A DNA stretch of 18,406 nucleotides from an uncultured Clostridia bacterium (lineage in GTDB: Bacteria; Bacillota; Clostridia; Oscillospirales; CAG-272): the NCBI GenBank assembly GCA_945485605.1, contig CALYSG010000016.1, positions 1 to 18,406 on the forward strand. The letters run 5' to 3'. This document shows, in pieces, positions 4,853-13,007 of the stretch. The notes beneath the pieces are model-generated. The model worked only from the letters and a program-made list of their open reading frames with translations, was not told where the DNA came from and searched no databases. The position numbers and the translations under genes are program-made. Position 1 is the first letter of the stretch; every line of letters starts with the position of its first letter.

Positions 4853-6904
4853 ATGGGAAAGAGCAAAAGAATCAGGTCGGACCGCGCCCTTGACGGTGTG
4901 AATAACCCGAACCTTAACGGAAAGAATGACAGCAACCGTAAAGCAAACAAAACGAGTATAATACTTGTAAGTATAATTGCCGCGATCCTTATCGTGACGA
5001 TATCTCTCGTTGCTATAAGCAGCAGCGGCGTTACACTTCGTGCACAGACCGTTTATTCGACCGAAAACTTCAAGGTCGACGGCGCGATGTTCACGTATAT
5101 GTACGAGGAGCTTGCGAGCTCGTATTTCTATAACCTCTATTCGATGTGGGCAAACGCCGGACTCGATCCGACGCAATACTATTCGATGATCTACAATTCG
5201 GCGTATTCGCAGGCATCTACGGCGGTCAAAACCAATGTCAAGACCTACCTTGTCGCATGCGAGGCTGCAAAAGCCGAGGGTATGACTCTCTCCGATGCCA
5301 ATAAGAAGATCATCGACAAGACCATCGAAAACATAAAGAACAATGCTAAGGAAAGCAACAAGAGCATTTCGCAGATATACGGCAACAAGGGTATCAACGA
5401 GTCGGATATAAGACGTTCTCTCGAGCTTCAGCTCCTCGCGAGCCAGTACAACGAGGCGCACGGTGAGTCCATTCGCGGCAGCCTTACCGACGACGAGATC
5501 AAAAAGTACCTTGACGAGCACGTAGCGGAATTCTATAAGGGCGAATACGTGAAGGCTTCGACCTCCGATTCCGAGTTCAGAGTTCTCCTCTCGAAGGCGA
5601 AGGACGTCGACGAATTCCTTAAGCTCTATACCGAAAAATACGTGAAGGATCATCTTACGACCGATACCGGTTCGGCACTCGGAACACCTTCCGCGTCTCT
5701 TTGCGATGCACTCGTAAAGACCTTTGCCGATGAACTGAAGTATTCGCTTCTCAATACGGAGATCGCCGGCGTCAGCTTTACCGAGAAGGACGCGACGGCA
5801 GACCGCTTAAAGAAGATCTTCGAGGCAAAGTATAAGGACAGCGTTGACAAGACGCAGGTCGGACTTGCCGAGCCTACCGACGCGATCTACTCGAAGCTCG
5901 CGAAGGCCGATGTTTCCGCTCTCACAAAGAACAGCTCCGTCGCCGATATAGATGCCGCCGTGCGCAAGATCGTTGACGATGCTTACAAGAAGGACGTCGA
6001 GGCCCTTCCCGCAAAGGCGGATCTCGAGAAATTCAACGATACACTTGTCGCCGACCTCCTTTACACTATGTTTGAGAAGAAGGCAGAGGGCGTCGAGGAC
6101 TTCACGGACACCGAAAAGGATAAGACCGTCGAACGTATAAAGAAGGTCTTTAAGGTAAAGAACGCCGCCGATGCCGAGAACATTGAAGACAAGTTCTACG
6201 AGACCGTTGCGAAGGTTGCCGACACCATGAAGAAAAATCTCGGAAAAGATCTTGTAAAAACTTCTTACCCCACCGAATCGAGCAGTACGGCATCCGACAA
6301 AGAGAAGGCGTTCGACAAGTGGTTCTTCGAGGACGGCAGAGCAGAGGGAGATATCTATACCGAGGATAAGGACAACGTTTATGTAGTCATGGCTCCGAAG
6401 TCGCTCGACGAGGAGACGACAAAGAACGCCGCTCACCTGCTCGTAAAGGTCAACGCCACGGAAGCATCCGACAAGGCGACCGACGCGGAGAAGGCAGAGA
6501 TCGAGGCAGAAAACAACAAGCTCTACGCCGAAGCGCTTGAGAAGGCGCAGGAATACCTCGGCGAATTCAATAAGGGCGACAAGACGCTTCAGTCCTTCAA
6601 GGATCTTGCGAAGCTCTACACCGCCGACAGCGGAGTGACCTACTACGGCATTTATAAGGACCAGATGGTAAAGGAATTCAATGACTGGGTATTCGACGTC
6701 AACCGTAAGGCCGGAGATGTCGAGATCGTTAAGACCGAATACGGTCAGCACATCATCTACTTCATCGGCGAGGGACTTCCGAAGTGGAAGGCTCAGGTAA
6801 CCGAGGCTCTCGTTTCAAAGAAGCTCGAGGATCTCGAGACCGCCAATGCCGAGAAGTATAAGGTCACCGAGAACGCCGGTGCCGCTTCATCAATAGCAAA
6901 ATAA
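4853..6904 (+). CDS. Membrane-anchored parvulin-type peptidyl-prolyl isomerase (PrsA/SurA-like)
   Basis: The 683-residue product has a charged 33-residue N-terminus, one transmembrane segment (about 35-56) without a lipobox, and a long extracytoplasmic part. A SurA/PrsA-like helical chaperone region follows. Near the C-terminus (about 525-638) is a parvulin domain: AAHLLVKV with H528, FKDLAKLYTADSG, MVKEFNDWVFD and YGQHIIYF with H633, the two conserved histidines. The family speeds proline isomerisation and helps secreted proteins fold outside the membrane. PrsA has about 290 residues, so this protein is more than twice as long; two similar helical units (AGVSFTEKDATADRLKKIF and EGVEDFTDTEKD...ERIKKVF) suggest internal duplication. 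The ATG at 4853 follows AAAGGGGA by eight bases. A related lipoprotein gene lies downstream. Confidence 0.88.
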   Translation: MGKSKRIRSDRALDGVNNPNLNGKNDSNRKANKTSIILVSIIAAILIVTISLVAISSSGVTLRAQTVYSTENFKVDGAMFTYMYEELASSYFYNLYSMWANAGLDPTQYYSMIYNSAYSQASTAVKTNVKTYLVACEAAKAEGMTLSDANKKIIDKTIENIKNNAKESNKSISQIYGNKGINESDIRRSLELQLLASQYNEAHGESIRGSLTDDEIKKYLDEHVAEFYKGEYVKASTSDSEFRVLLSKAKDVDEFLKLYTEKYVKDHLTTDTGSALGTPSASLCDALVKTFADELKYSLLNTEIAGVSFTEKDATADRLKKIFEAKYKDSVDKTQVGLAEPTDAIYSKLAKADVSALTKNSSVADIDAAVRKIVDDAYKKDVEALPAKADLEKFNDTLVADLLYTMFEKKAEGVEDFTDTEKDKTVERIKKVFKVKNAADAENIEDKFYETVAKVADTMKKNLGKDLVKTSYPTESSSTASDKEKAFDKWFFEDGRAEGDIYTEDKDNVYVVMAPKSLDEETTKNAAHLLVKVNATEASDKATDAEKAEIEAENNKLYAEALEKAQEYLGEFNKGDKTLQSFKDLAKLYTADSGVTYYGIYKDQMVKEFNDWVFDVNRKAGDVEIVKTEYGQHIIYFIGEGLPKWKAQVTEALVSKKLEDLETANAEKYKVTENAGAASSIAK

Positions 6905-6931
6905 TCCGAAAAGGCGAAAATGAATACAGCG

Positions 6932-6957
6932 GTGGCACGGACACTTGTTCGTGCCAC
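6932..6957 (+). terminator. Intercistronic hairpin between the two foldase-like genes
   Basis: GTGGCACG (6932-6939) and CGTGCCAC (6950-6957) pair perfectly, and the pairing can extend inward to 12 bp with one wobble. The tail TTCTGT is not a real T-run, so it is more likely an RNA-stability or partial-termination element than a full terminator. Confidence 0.45.
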
Positions 6958-6989
6958 TTCTGTAAGCCCGGAAAGGAAGGAAAAACAAT

Positions 6990-8069
6990 ATGAAAAGGGC
7001 ATATATCCTGACCGTAAGTCTTCTGCTCGCGCTCATTCTGCTCGCCGGTTGTATGCCGGCAGAGGATTTTCGCCCCTCCGACACGACAAAAGATGAAGGC
7101 TTCAATATTCCGATAGATACCGGGGACGAGGATACGCAGAAGGAGACCGCCGTGAAGACCGGCAGCTATTCCTTCACGGAGGGACAGTATTACTACTTCT
7201 TCGCAAAATACCTGAAGGCTTTCTCCGACGGTTATTCCGATGAGGAGCTTAAACAGCTCGGATTTGACAGCTCCGTAAGCCTCAAGAAACAGAAAACGAA
7301 GGACGGAAGGATCTGGTACGACGTTTTTCGCGACCTGACCGTCGACTATATGTGGGATATCCTTGTCGGATGCGAAAAATGCGACGAGGAGGGGATCGGG
7401 CTGAGCTCCGCCGAGAGCGCATATATAGAGACCTCTCTTAATTCCGCGGCGTCGTATCTGGGCATGAGCGCGTCGGAGTATGTAAAGGCAATGTACGGCG
7501 GGAATGTATCGTACGGAGAATACATCGATGCTTTAAAGCTCGAATACAGATACGAAAAGTATGTTGAAGCTCTGAACAAACGCTATCTTGAGGACCTTGG
7601 CGACGCGGAGATCGCCGCCTATGTCGAAAAGTTCGAGGGAGAGAAGGACATGACTCTCACGAGAAACGTTATGTATGTCGGAATAGAGGGAGAGGGCGGC
7701 GAGAAGCTGCTTTCCGACTTCCTTGCCGGCGAGAAGACCGAGGCAGCCCTGCGCGAGCTCGCCACCGCCGCTTCGTTCGGTGAGATAGGTACGCGAGAGG
7801 ACTGCGTAAAGGGCGAGCTCAGCGCCGAATTCGACGAATGGCTCTTTTCTGAGGACAGAAGGGTCGGAGATGCCGCGCTCGTCTCTACCGAAGACGAGGA
7901 CGGAAAGTACACCTGCCTTATGTTTTTCAGCTCGGAGGGCAGACCGGTCTGCTACCTCAGCGCCATGTCTCAGATGGCGGACGAAAACCGCGAGGCGCAG
8001 CTTGAGCTGCTTAAGGAAAAATATCCGCTCGAAAAAAACGAAGAGATACTTGCGTCGCTTAACGCCTGA
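6990..8069 (+). CDS. PrsA-like lipoprotein with a degenerate parvulin region
   Basis: The 359-residue product has a lipoprotein signal peptide with lipobox LAGC, so Cys21 would be lipidated and the protein held on the outer face of the membrane. A helical region follows. The C-terminal part aligns by eye with the upstream foldase: NVMYVGI for AAHLLVKV, EFDEWLFSEDRRVGDA for EFNDWVFDVNRKAGDV, and GKYTCLMFF for GQHIIYF. Both positions that carry parvulin histidines are changed, so isomerase activity is unlikely and a chaperone or accessory role is inferred. The ATG is nine bases after AAGGAAGG. It lies 85 bases downstream of the foldase gene, probably in the same transcript. The lipoprotein assignment is strong, the homology to PrsA moderate. 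Confidence 0.8.
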   Translation: MKRAYILTVSLLLALILLAGCMPAEDFRPSDTTKDEGFNIPIDTGDEDTQKETAVKTGSYSFTEGQYYYFFAKYLKAFSDGYSDEELKQLGFDSSVSLKKQKTKDGRIWYDVFRDLTVDYMWDILVGCEKCDEEGIGLSSAESAYIETSLNSAASYLGMSASEYVKAMYGGNVSYGEYIDALKLEYRYEKYVEALNKRYLEDLGDAEIAAYVEKFEGEKDMTLTRNVMYVGIEGEGGEKLLSDFLAGEKTEAALRELATAASFGEIGTREDCVKGELSAEFDEWLFSEDRRVGDAALVSTEDEDGKYTCLMFFSSEGRPVCYLSAMSQMADENREAQLELLKEKYPLEKNEEILASLNA

Positions 8070-8100
8070 CCGGGGAGCGGCATAGACTTAAAATAAAAGC

Positions 8101-8120
8101 TATCCGGAGCTTTCCGGATA
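8101..8120 (+). other. Intercistronic hairpin
   Basis: TATCCGGA (8101-8108) and TCCGGATA (8113-8120) form a perfect 8-bp stem around GCTT. No T-run follows. It sits between the lipoprotein stop and the next start, 24 bases before the latter. Confidence 0.5.
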
Positions 8121-8144
8121 CACTTTCGGGAAAGGGTCAAAATT

Positions 8145-8789
8145 ATGGTGATAGAACCAAAGCAAACAACAGTCGCGTACCGTTGCCCGGTGTGCGGAAA
8201 TGGCGTCGTCAGCGCCGTCGGAATATTCTCGCTCGGCGGGGATATGCTGAAGCTGAAATGTGAATGTAAAGGCAGCGAGCTGACCGTCGTCCCTACCTCG
8301 GACGGAAAGGTGAGACTCAGCGTGCCCTGCCTTGCCTGCCCGAAGCCGCATAACTTCCTAATAAATAATACGGTCTTCTTCGGCAAAGATCTTTTCGTGC
8401 TCCAGTGCCCATACACAGATGTGAATATCTGCTTTCTCGGCGCGCGGGAACGCGTCTGCCGCGAGCTTGAACGTACCGAGCTCGAGCTCCTCGATATGCT
8501 CGGAGAGGAAAACCTCGGAAAGATGTGTAAGGCTCAGGGGAAAGACGAGGAGGTATTCACCGATCCGCAGATACTCGATATAGTTACCTTCGTGATAAAC
8601 GACCTGCTCGAATCGGGAGATATCCGCTGTAACTGCGAGGGCGGTGTCTGCCACGCCTGCGATGCGGAGGTGCTTGACGACGGGATAAGGGTTACCTGCC
8701 GCGATTGCGGGGCTTCGACGCTCGTTCCGACAGACTCGCTGATAAGAGCACACGATTTTCTGAACGCAGACAGCCTGACTCTTGACTGA
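8145..8789 (+). CDS. Cysteine-rich zinc-ribbon-like protein of unknown function
   Basis: The 214-residue product has no signal peptide or membrane segment and is probably cytoplasmic. Cysteine pairs are spread over two regions: C14/C17 (RCPVCGNG), C39/C41, C62/C65 (CLAC), C88 and C96 in the first half, then CNCEGGVCHAC and CRDCG in the last 50 residues. The middle (about 100-165) is acidic and helical and lacks cysteines. This suggests two zinc-ribbon-like folds joined by a helical linker; metal binding is inferred. I do not recognise a named family. The ATG at 8145 has AAAGGG eight bases upstream; GTG at 8148 is the alternative. It follows the lipoprotein gene by 75 bases in the same direction and is closed by a strong terminator, so it is the last gene of this transcription unit. 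Confidence 0.8.
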   Translation: MVIEPKQTTVAYRCPVCGNGVVSAVGIFSLGGDMLKLKCECKGSELTVVPTSDGKVRLSVPCLACPKPHNFLINNTVFFGKDLFVLQCPYTDVNICFLGARERVCRELERTELELLDMLGEENLGKMCKAQGKDEEVFTDPQILDIVTFVINDLLESGDIRCNCEGGVCHACDAEVLDDGIRVTCRDCGASTLVPTDSLIRAHDFLNADSLTLD

Positions 8790-8804
8790 AAATAACATTT
8801 TCAG

Positions 8805-8844
8805 GGAAGACTGATCATTGACGGGTCGGTCTTCCTTGTTTTTT
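8805..8844 (+). terminator. Intrinsic terminator after the zinc-ribbon-like gene
   Basis: GGAAGACTGA (8805-8814) pairs with TCGGTCTTCC (8826-8835), one wobble, followed by TTGTTTTTT (8836-8844). Confidence 0.85.
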
Positions 8845-8904
8845 GCAATTTTGCAGGTTTCCATGGATTTTTGCAAGTTACCGGGCAGCAACTTGCAAAA
8901 TTGC
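8845..8904. promoter_or_regulatory. Overlapping inverted repeats with TTTTGCAA boxes upstream of the transporter operon
   Basis: Arm GCAATTTTGCA (8845-8855) is complementary to TGCAAAATTGC (8894-8904), while TTTTGCAAGTT (8869-8879) is complementary to AACTTGCAAAA (8890-8900). The two pairings share bases 8894-8900 and exclude each other. As the block lies upstream of the operon promoter, an array of protein binding sites is more likely than an RNA switch. ACTTGCA recurs at 9060-9066 inside the promoter and CAACTTGC at 9089-9096 just after it. Confidence 0.5.
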
Positions 8905-9050
8905 CTTCGGGCGCCTTTTCGGTTTCGCCCGGATCTGTCTGCCGAATACGCATTTTTTCGAAAAATGGGCATGTTAACAAGGAAAATGCGCGTTATTGGA
9001 AAATGATTCAAAAAAATGAATCGAAACCATAAAAAAATCGCTGAAACATA
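8905..9050. other. AT-rich control region with further hairpins
   Basis: CGGGCG (8908-8913) pairs with CGCCCG (8926-8931); CGCATTTT (8949-8956) pairs with AAAATGCG (8983-8990), competing with CATTTTT (8951-8957) and AAAAATG (8961-8967); GATTCA (9005-9010) pairs with TGAATC (9017-9022). No gene is seen; a short frame starting at 8818 begins inside the terminator and has no ribosome binding site. Confidence 0.5.
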
Positions 9051-9079
9051 TTGACAACGACTTGCATAATGGATATAAT
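9051..9079 (+). promoter_or_regulatory. Promoter of the oligopeptide transporter operon
   Basis: TTGACA (9051-9056) and TATAAT (9074-9079) are separated by 17 bases. The start would be near 9086, giving a leader of about 90 bases with small hairpins CCGGA/TCCGG (9096-9110) and CTGCCG/CGGCAG (9137-9151). Confidence 0.85.
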
Positions 9080-9174
9080 AAGTAATATCAACTTGCCGGA
9101 CGGCTTCCGGAAAAGGCAGAATACAGCCGATCTCGCCTGCCGAAGCGGCAGAAAATCAAAAAGGAGACAAAATT

Positions 9175-11778
9175 ATGAAACGCAAACTCACAGTCGCATT
9201 AGTTCTCTTGCTCGTATGTGTCATGATGCTCCCGATGATCGCATCGTGCTCGTCGTGCAACCGGGGCGGCGGCGATGACGGCACCGGAACGACGACCGGT
9301 GGCGGAGACCAACCCGATCAGCCGACGTATGAGAGAGTCTATTTCGACCCATCCAAATCCTATGTATTTAAGGATGCGGTTATAACCCTCCCCGTCAACT
9401 GGAACCCCCACACCTATGAAACGAACGACGACGCTTATCCGGCGGACTTCCTCCGTGTAGGACTTTACGGCTTCGTTTTCAACGACGCACTTCACCCCTC
9501 GACCGTTGAGGGCGTGGATGCTTACAAGGGCTACACGATAATCCCCGAGATGGCTGCCGATTTCCCGGAAGACGTTACCGAGGCTGTCAAGGCTCTTGAA
9601 AACAACAAGTACGGCATCCCCGAGTCTGCAACGAGCGGCTATGCCTACAAGATCAAGCTCAACGAGAATGCTAAGTGGGAAGACGGCACAAAGATCAATG
9701 CCGACACCTACATCTACTCGATGAAGATGCTTCTCGATGCAAAGTACCTCAACTACCGTGCTACCGATTACTATGCGGGCAGCTTCTCGATCGCGGGCGC
9801 AGAGAACTACGCGAACGCCGGTCAGACAAAGCTCAAAGATAACGGTGCGGGCGAAAAAGTCGACCGCGACGCTATGAAGAAGGAAGCCGACGGAACTTAT
9901 ACCTACAAAGGCAGCCCCGTTTATATCGGTCTTAACTTCGCCCTCAAGCACCTCAGCGGCGATACGCTGAAGGCTTATGTCGACGCTTACGGCGCAGCAT
10001 ATTTTGACGTCACCAACTGGGCAACACTTATCGCGAAGGCTGATGCCGACGGACTTATCCCGCTTACCGATGAGAACTACGAGCTCTTTGCTCCCGTAGT
10101 CACCGGCAACCCCGCGTGGAATGAGACCGCGAAGGACGTTCCCGAATACTATGTAATAAAGAAGTCCTACCCCGCCGATGTTGACTTCGATAAGACGGTC
10201 GGTCTCTACAAGACCGGCGAATACGAGATCACTCTCGTACTTGCAAAGTCGCTGAAGGACTTCTACCTCCTTTACAACCTTACCGGCAACTGGATCGTAA
10301 AGCAGGATCTTTACGAAGCCAACCTCAAGCAGGACGAGACCTCGAAGGCATGGTCGAGCACCTACAACACCAGCGTCGAGACCACCAGCTCCTACGGACC
10401 TTATAAGCTCGTAGATTACACGAAGGACAGCTCGATGCGTTTCGTCAGAAACGAAAACTGGTACGGCTATACCGACGGTAAGCACACCTATGTTGATCCC
10501 GAGGACAACAAGGAATACGATATGTACATGACCACCGAGATCACGACCCAGAAGGTAAAAGAGGCTTCTACCCGTAAGGAAATGTTCCTTAAGGGTCAGC
10601 TCATGGGTTACGGACTGCAGGCCGAGGATTTCGAACAGTACAGAAGCAGTGATTACTGCTACTTCACTCCGAGTGAGACTATATTCTTCTTCATCTTCAA
10701 CGGTCACCTCAATGCGATCAAGGAGAGAGAGGCAAACGAAGGCTTCGACAAGTCGAAGTTTGACCTTGAGACTATGACTCTGACGAGCTTCCGCAAGGCG
10801 GTCGCCGTCACATACGACAAGGAAGCGCTCTGCACGGCTGTCAACCCGTCAAGATCGGGCGGCTACGGCATTATAGGTAACAACTATATCTACGATCCCG
10901 AGACCGGCGCGAAATATCGCGACACCGATTACGCGAAGCAGGCACTCTGCGACTTCTACTCGGTCGATGTATCGAAGTTTGAAAGCCTTGACGAGGCGGT
11001 CAAGTCGATCACCGGCTACGACCCCGTAAAGGCGAAGGAACTCTACAATCAGGCATTCAAGGAAGCTCTCGAGAAGGGCTATATCACCTCTAAGGACGGC
11101 AAGACCAGTGATCAGACGATAGAGATCACCTATGCGGCGAGCACCGCTCCGAACGACTTCATGAACAAGCTGCTTGCTTACCTCAACGAGAAGATGGCAG
11201 AGGTAACGAAGGGAACTGCCTTCGAGGGCAAGATAGTCTTCAAGTTCTCGTCTCCTCTCGGCGACGCTTGGTCGGATAACATCAAGAACGGCATGGCTGA
11301 TACGGTTCTCGGCGGCTGGAGCGGATCGGCTCTCGATCCCTACGGTCTGACCGACCTCTACTGCAACCCCGGCTACGCATACGATGCCGGCTGGTTCGAT
11401 GCCAACAAGGTCGATATCACGATAAAGATCGACGGCAAGGACCTCACCATGACGATGTATCAGTGGTCCGATGCGCTTAACGGCACGACCGTTACCGTCG
11501 GAGGCAAGGAGTACAACTTCGGTTACGGTCAGGCGGATACCCCGACAAGGCTTCTGATCCTCTCGAAGATCGAAGCAACGATAATGTCGACATACGACTA
11601 TATCCCGATGATTCAGGATGCGGGCGCATCGCTTCTCTCGAAGCAGGTCTACTACGTCGTTGAGGAATACAGCTCGGTCATGGGCCGCGGCGGTATCGCT
11701 TATATGAAGTACAACTACGACGAGACCGAATGGAAGGCATACGTCGCAGAGCAGAAGGACGGCACACTCTCATACTGA
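9175..11778 (+). CDS. oppA: Oligopeptide-type ABC transporter substrate-binding lipoprotein (SBP family 5), oversized
   Basis: The 867-residue product starts with a lipoprotein signal peptide; the lipobox IASC places lipidation at Cys25, followed by a Gly/Asp/Thr linker to about residue 52. The body has family-5 features: a TLPVNWNPHTYE-like start, the EDGTKINADTYIYSMKMLLD segment typical of OppA (AEDFVYSWK in Escherichia coli), and SSYGPYKLVDYTKDSSMRFVRNENWYG, the usual GPY-L-W stretch. It captures peptides outside the membrane and hands them to the permease; peptide specificity is inferred from gene context. Ordinary OppA proteins have about 520-600 residues, so roughly 250-300 are extra, spread over several insertions. 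The ATG has AAAGGAG seven bases upstream. It is first in the operon, with a strong promoter and a large hairpin after it, which would favour high expression. Confidence 0.9.
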   Translation: MKRKLTVALVLLLVCVMMLPMIASCSSCNRGGGDDGTGTTTGGGDQPDQPTYERVYFDPSKSYVFKDAVITLPVNWNPHTYETNDDAYPADFLRVGLYGFVFNDALHPSTVEGVDAYKGYTIIPEMAADFPEDVTEAVKALENNKYGIPESATSGYAYKIKLNENAKWEDGTKINADTYIYSMKMLLDAKYLNYRATDYYAGSFSIAGAENYANAGQTKLKDNGAGEKVDRDAMKKEADGTYTYKGSPVYIGLNFALKHLSGDTLKAYVDAYGAAYFDVTNWATLIAKADADGLIPLTDENYELFAPVVTGNPAWNETAKDVPEYYVIKKSYPADVDFDKTVGLYKTGEYEITLVLAKSLKDFYLLYNLTGNWIVKQDLYEANLKQDETSKAWSSTYNTSVETTSSYGPYKLVDYTKDSSMRFVRNENWYGYTDGKHTYVDPEDNKEYDMYMTTEITTQKVKEASTRKEMFLKGQLMGYGLQAEDFEQYRSSDYCYFTPSETIFFFIFNGHLNAIKEREANEGFDKSKFDLETMTLTSFRKAVAVTYDKEALCTAVNPSRSGGYGIIGNNYIYDPETGAKYRDTDYAKQALCDFYSVDVSKFESLDEAVKSITGYDPVKAKELYNQAFKEALEKGYITSKDGKTSDQTIEITYAASTAPNDFMNKLLAYLNEKMAEVTKGTAFEGKIVFKFSSPLGDAWSDNIKNGMADTVLGGWSGSALDPYGLTDLYCNPGYAYDAGWFDANKVDITIKIDGKDLTMTMYQWSDALNGTTVTVGGKEYNFGYGQADTPTRLLILSKIEATIMSTYDYIPMIQDAGASLLSKQVYYVVEEYSSVMGRGGIAYMKYNYDETEWKAYVAEQKDGTLSY

Positions 11779-11805
11779 TAAAAGGATCAGTAAGAAATCA
11801 TAACT

Positions 11806-11851
11806 GACCTATTACCGGAACGGTCATTTTGACCGTTCCGGTATACAGGTC
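11806..11851 (+). terminator. Strong intercistronic stem-loop between oppA and oppB
   Basis: TACCGGAACGGTCA (11813-11826) and TGACCGTTCCGGTA (11830-11843) form a perfect 14-bp stem with loop TTT, extended by GACCT (11806-11810) with AGGTC (11847-11851). No T-run follows on the plus strand. Such hairpins between a binding-protein gene and its permease genes commonly protect the upstream mRNA or reduce read-through; that role here is inferred. Confidence 0.7.
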
Positions 11852-12005
11852 TGAAAAAGTTCCGCCCGCCGTGCGGTAATACGGCGAAAATTACCGGTAT
11901 GAACCGGTCAGACGGGGCGGGAAGGCAGGCAGACACCTGCTTTTTCGCCTCTGCTTTTGACGTTTTATAAGTCTTTTGAGTAAGTAAAACAATCCGGAGG
12001 CAATT
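11852..12005 (+). other. Second part of the oppA-oppB gap with short inverted repeats
   Basis: GGTAAT (11875-11880) pairs with ATTACC (11890-11895), and ACCGGT occurs at 11893-11898 and 11903-11908 as a self-complementary pair. TTACCGG is shared with the large hairpin upstream. No gene or convincing promoter is seen; GGAGG at 11996-12000 serves oppB. Confidence 0.45.
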
Positions 12006-12989
12006 ATGTCACATTTAAAATATATAGCGCAAAGGGTTGCACTGATGCTGCTGACGCTGTTCATCATATCATTGATGTGCTTCATCCTCATCAGAATGTT
12101 GCCCCCGGTACCGCTGCCGGCAGGCGACCCGCACACCGCCGTGATCGAGGCAAAGCGCGAGGCTCTCGGCTACAACAAGCCGTACCTCGTGCAGTTCGGT
12201 ATATTCTTAAAGGGTGTACTGACGCGCTTTGACTGGGGCGTGAGCGATAAGCTCTACCCCGGGCAGGAGGTTGCGGCAATATTCTTTGAGAAGCTGCCTG
12301 CGACAATGATAGTAAATCTTTTTTCGATCATTCTGAGTATACCTATAGGTATAAGTCTCGGTATTTTCGCGGCTCTCAAGAAGAACACATGGATAGACCA
12401 TGTGATCTCGACGGTCACGATGGTGGCGATATCGGTACCGTCGTTTGTGTACGCATTTTTGGTACAGTATTTTCTGGCGTTCAAGCTCGGTTGGTTCCCC
12501 TTCCTTTTCGGAAGCACGATAGACGGAACGCCGCTCGGAAGTATATCGTATTTTGACCCGCAGTTTCTTTGGAGTATGCTGCCGCCTATCCTTGCGCTCT
12601 CCTTCGGAGTGATCGCCGGCTTTACGCGCACGACGCGTGCCGAGCTTACGGAGGTCCTTACGAGCGAGTTCATGCTCCTGGCAAGGACGAAGGGACTTAC
12701 GAAGACGCAGGCGACCGTCCGTCATGCGATGAAGAACTGCATGGTGGTCGTGCTTCCGTCGATCTTCGGAGAATTCATAGGTATCCTTTCGGGTTCGCTT
12801 ATCATTGAGAATATATTCTCCGTCCCCGGAGTCGGTGAGCTTTACCTCAATTCGATAAACGGGCGCGATTACCCGATGTTCATTATGCTGACGGTATTCT
12901 ATACCGTTATAGGACTTGCGGCGGGAATTGTCGTCGATATAAGCTACGGCTTTATTGACCCGAGGATCCGCGTCGGGTCGAAGAAGTGA
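12006..12989 (+). CDS. oppB: Oligopeptide ABC transporter permease OppB
   Basis: The 327-residue product has the normal length and layout of OppB/DppB permeases. It starts YIAQRVALMLLTLFIISLMCF (first membrane helix about 9-30), followed by an external loop to about residue 98 and five more helices near 100-123, 133-158, 187-206, 247-268 and 290-315. The cytoplasmic coupling loop (EAA motif) is EFMLLARTKGLTKTQATVRHAMKN at about 221-244 with the conserved ARTKGL. It ends in YGFIDPRIR, the usual C-terminus. It pairs with OppC to form the membrane channel. Unlike the other subunits it shows no large insertion. The ATG is five bases after GGAGG, and the next gene starts 18 bases after its stop. 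Confidence 0.95.
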   Translation: MSHLKYIAQRVALMLLTLFIISLMCFILIRMLPPVPLPAGDPHTAVIEAKREALGYNKPYLVQFGIFLKGVLTRFDWGVSDKLYPGQEVAAIFFEKLPATMIVNLFSIILSIPIGISLGIFAALKKNTWIDHVISTVTMVAISVPSFVYAFLVQYFLAFKLGWFPFLFGSTIDGTPLGSISYFDPQFLWSMLPPILALSFGVIAGFTRTTRAELTEVLTSEFMLLARTKGLTKTQATVRHAMKNCMVVVLPSIFGEFIGILSGSLIIENIFSVPGVGELYLNSINGRDYPMFIMLTVFYTVIGLAAGIVVDISYGFIDPRIRVGSKK

Positions 12990-13007
12990 ACGAAAGGAGC
13001 CGCGCAA

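Noticed and set aside
5807..6751. A 314-residue minus-strand frame opposite the foldase gene
   Set aside because: It is a shadow of the lysine- and glutamate-rich foldase codons, with no start signals or recognisable domain.
9199..10707. A 502-residue minus-strand frame opposite oppA
   Set aside because: It is a by-product of the GC-rich third-codon-position bias of oppA. It lacks a ribosome binding site and promoter and lies fully within a clear gene.
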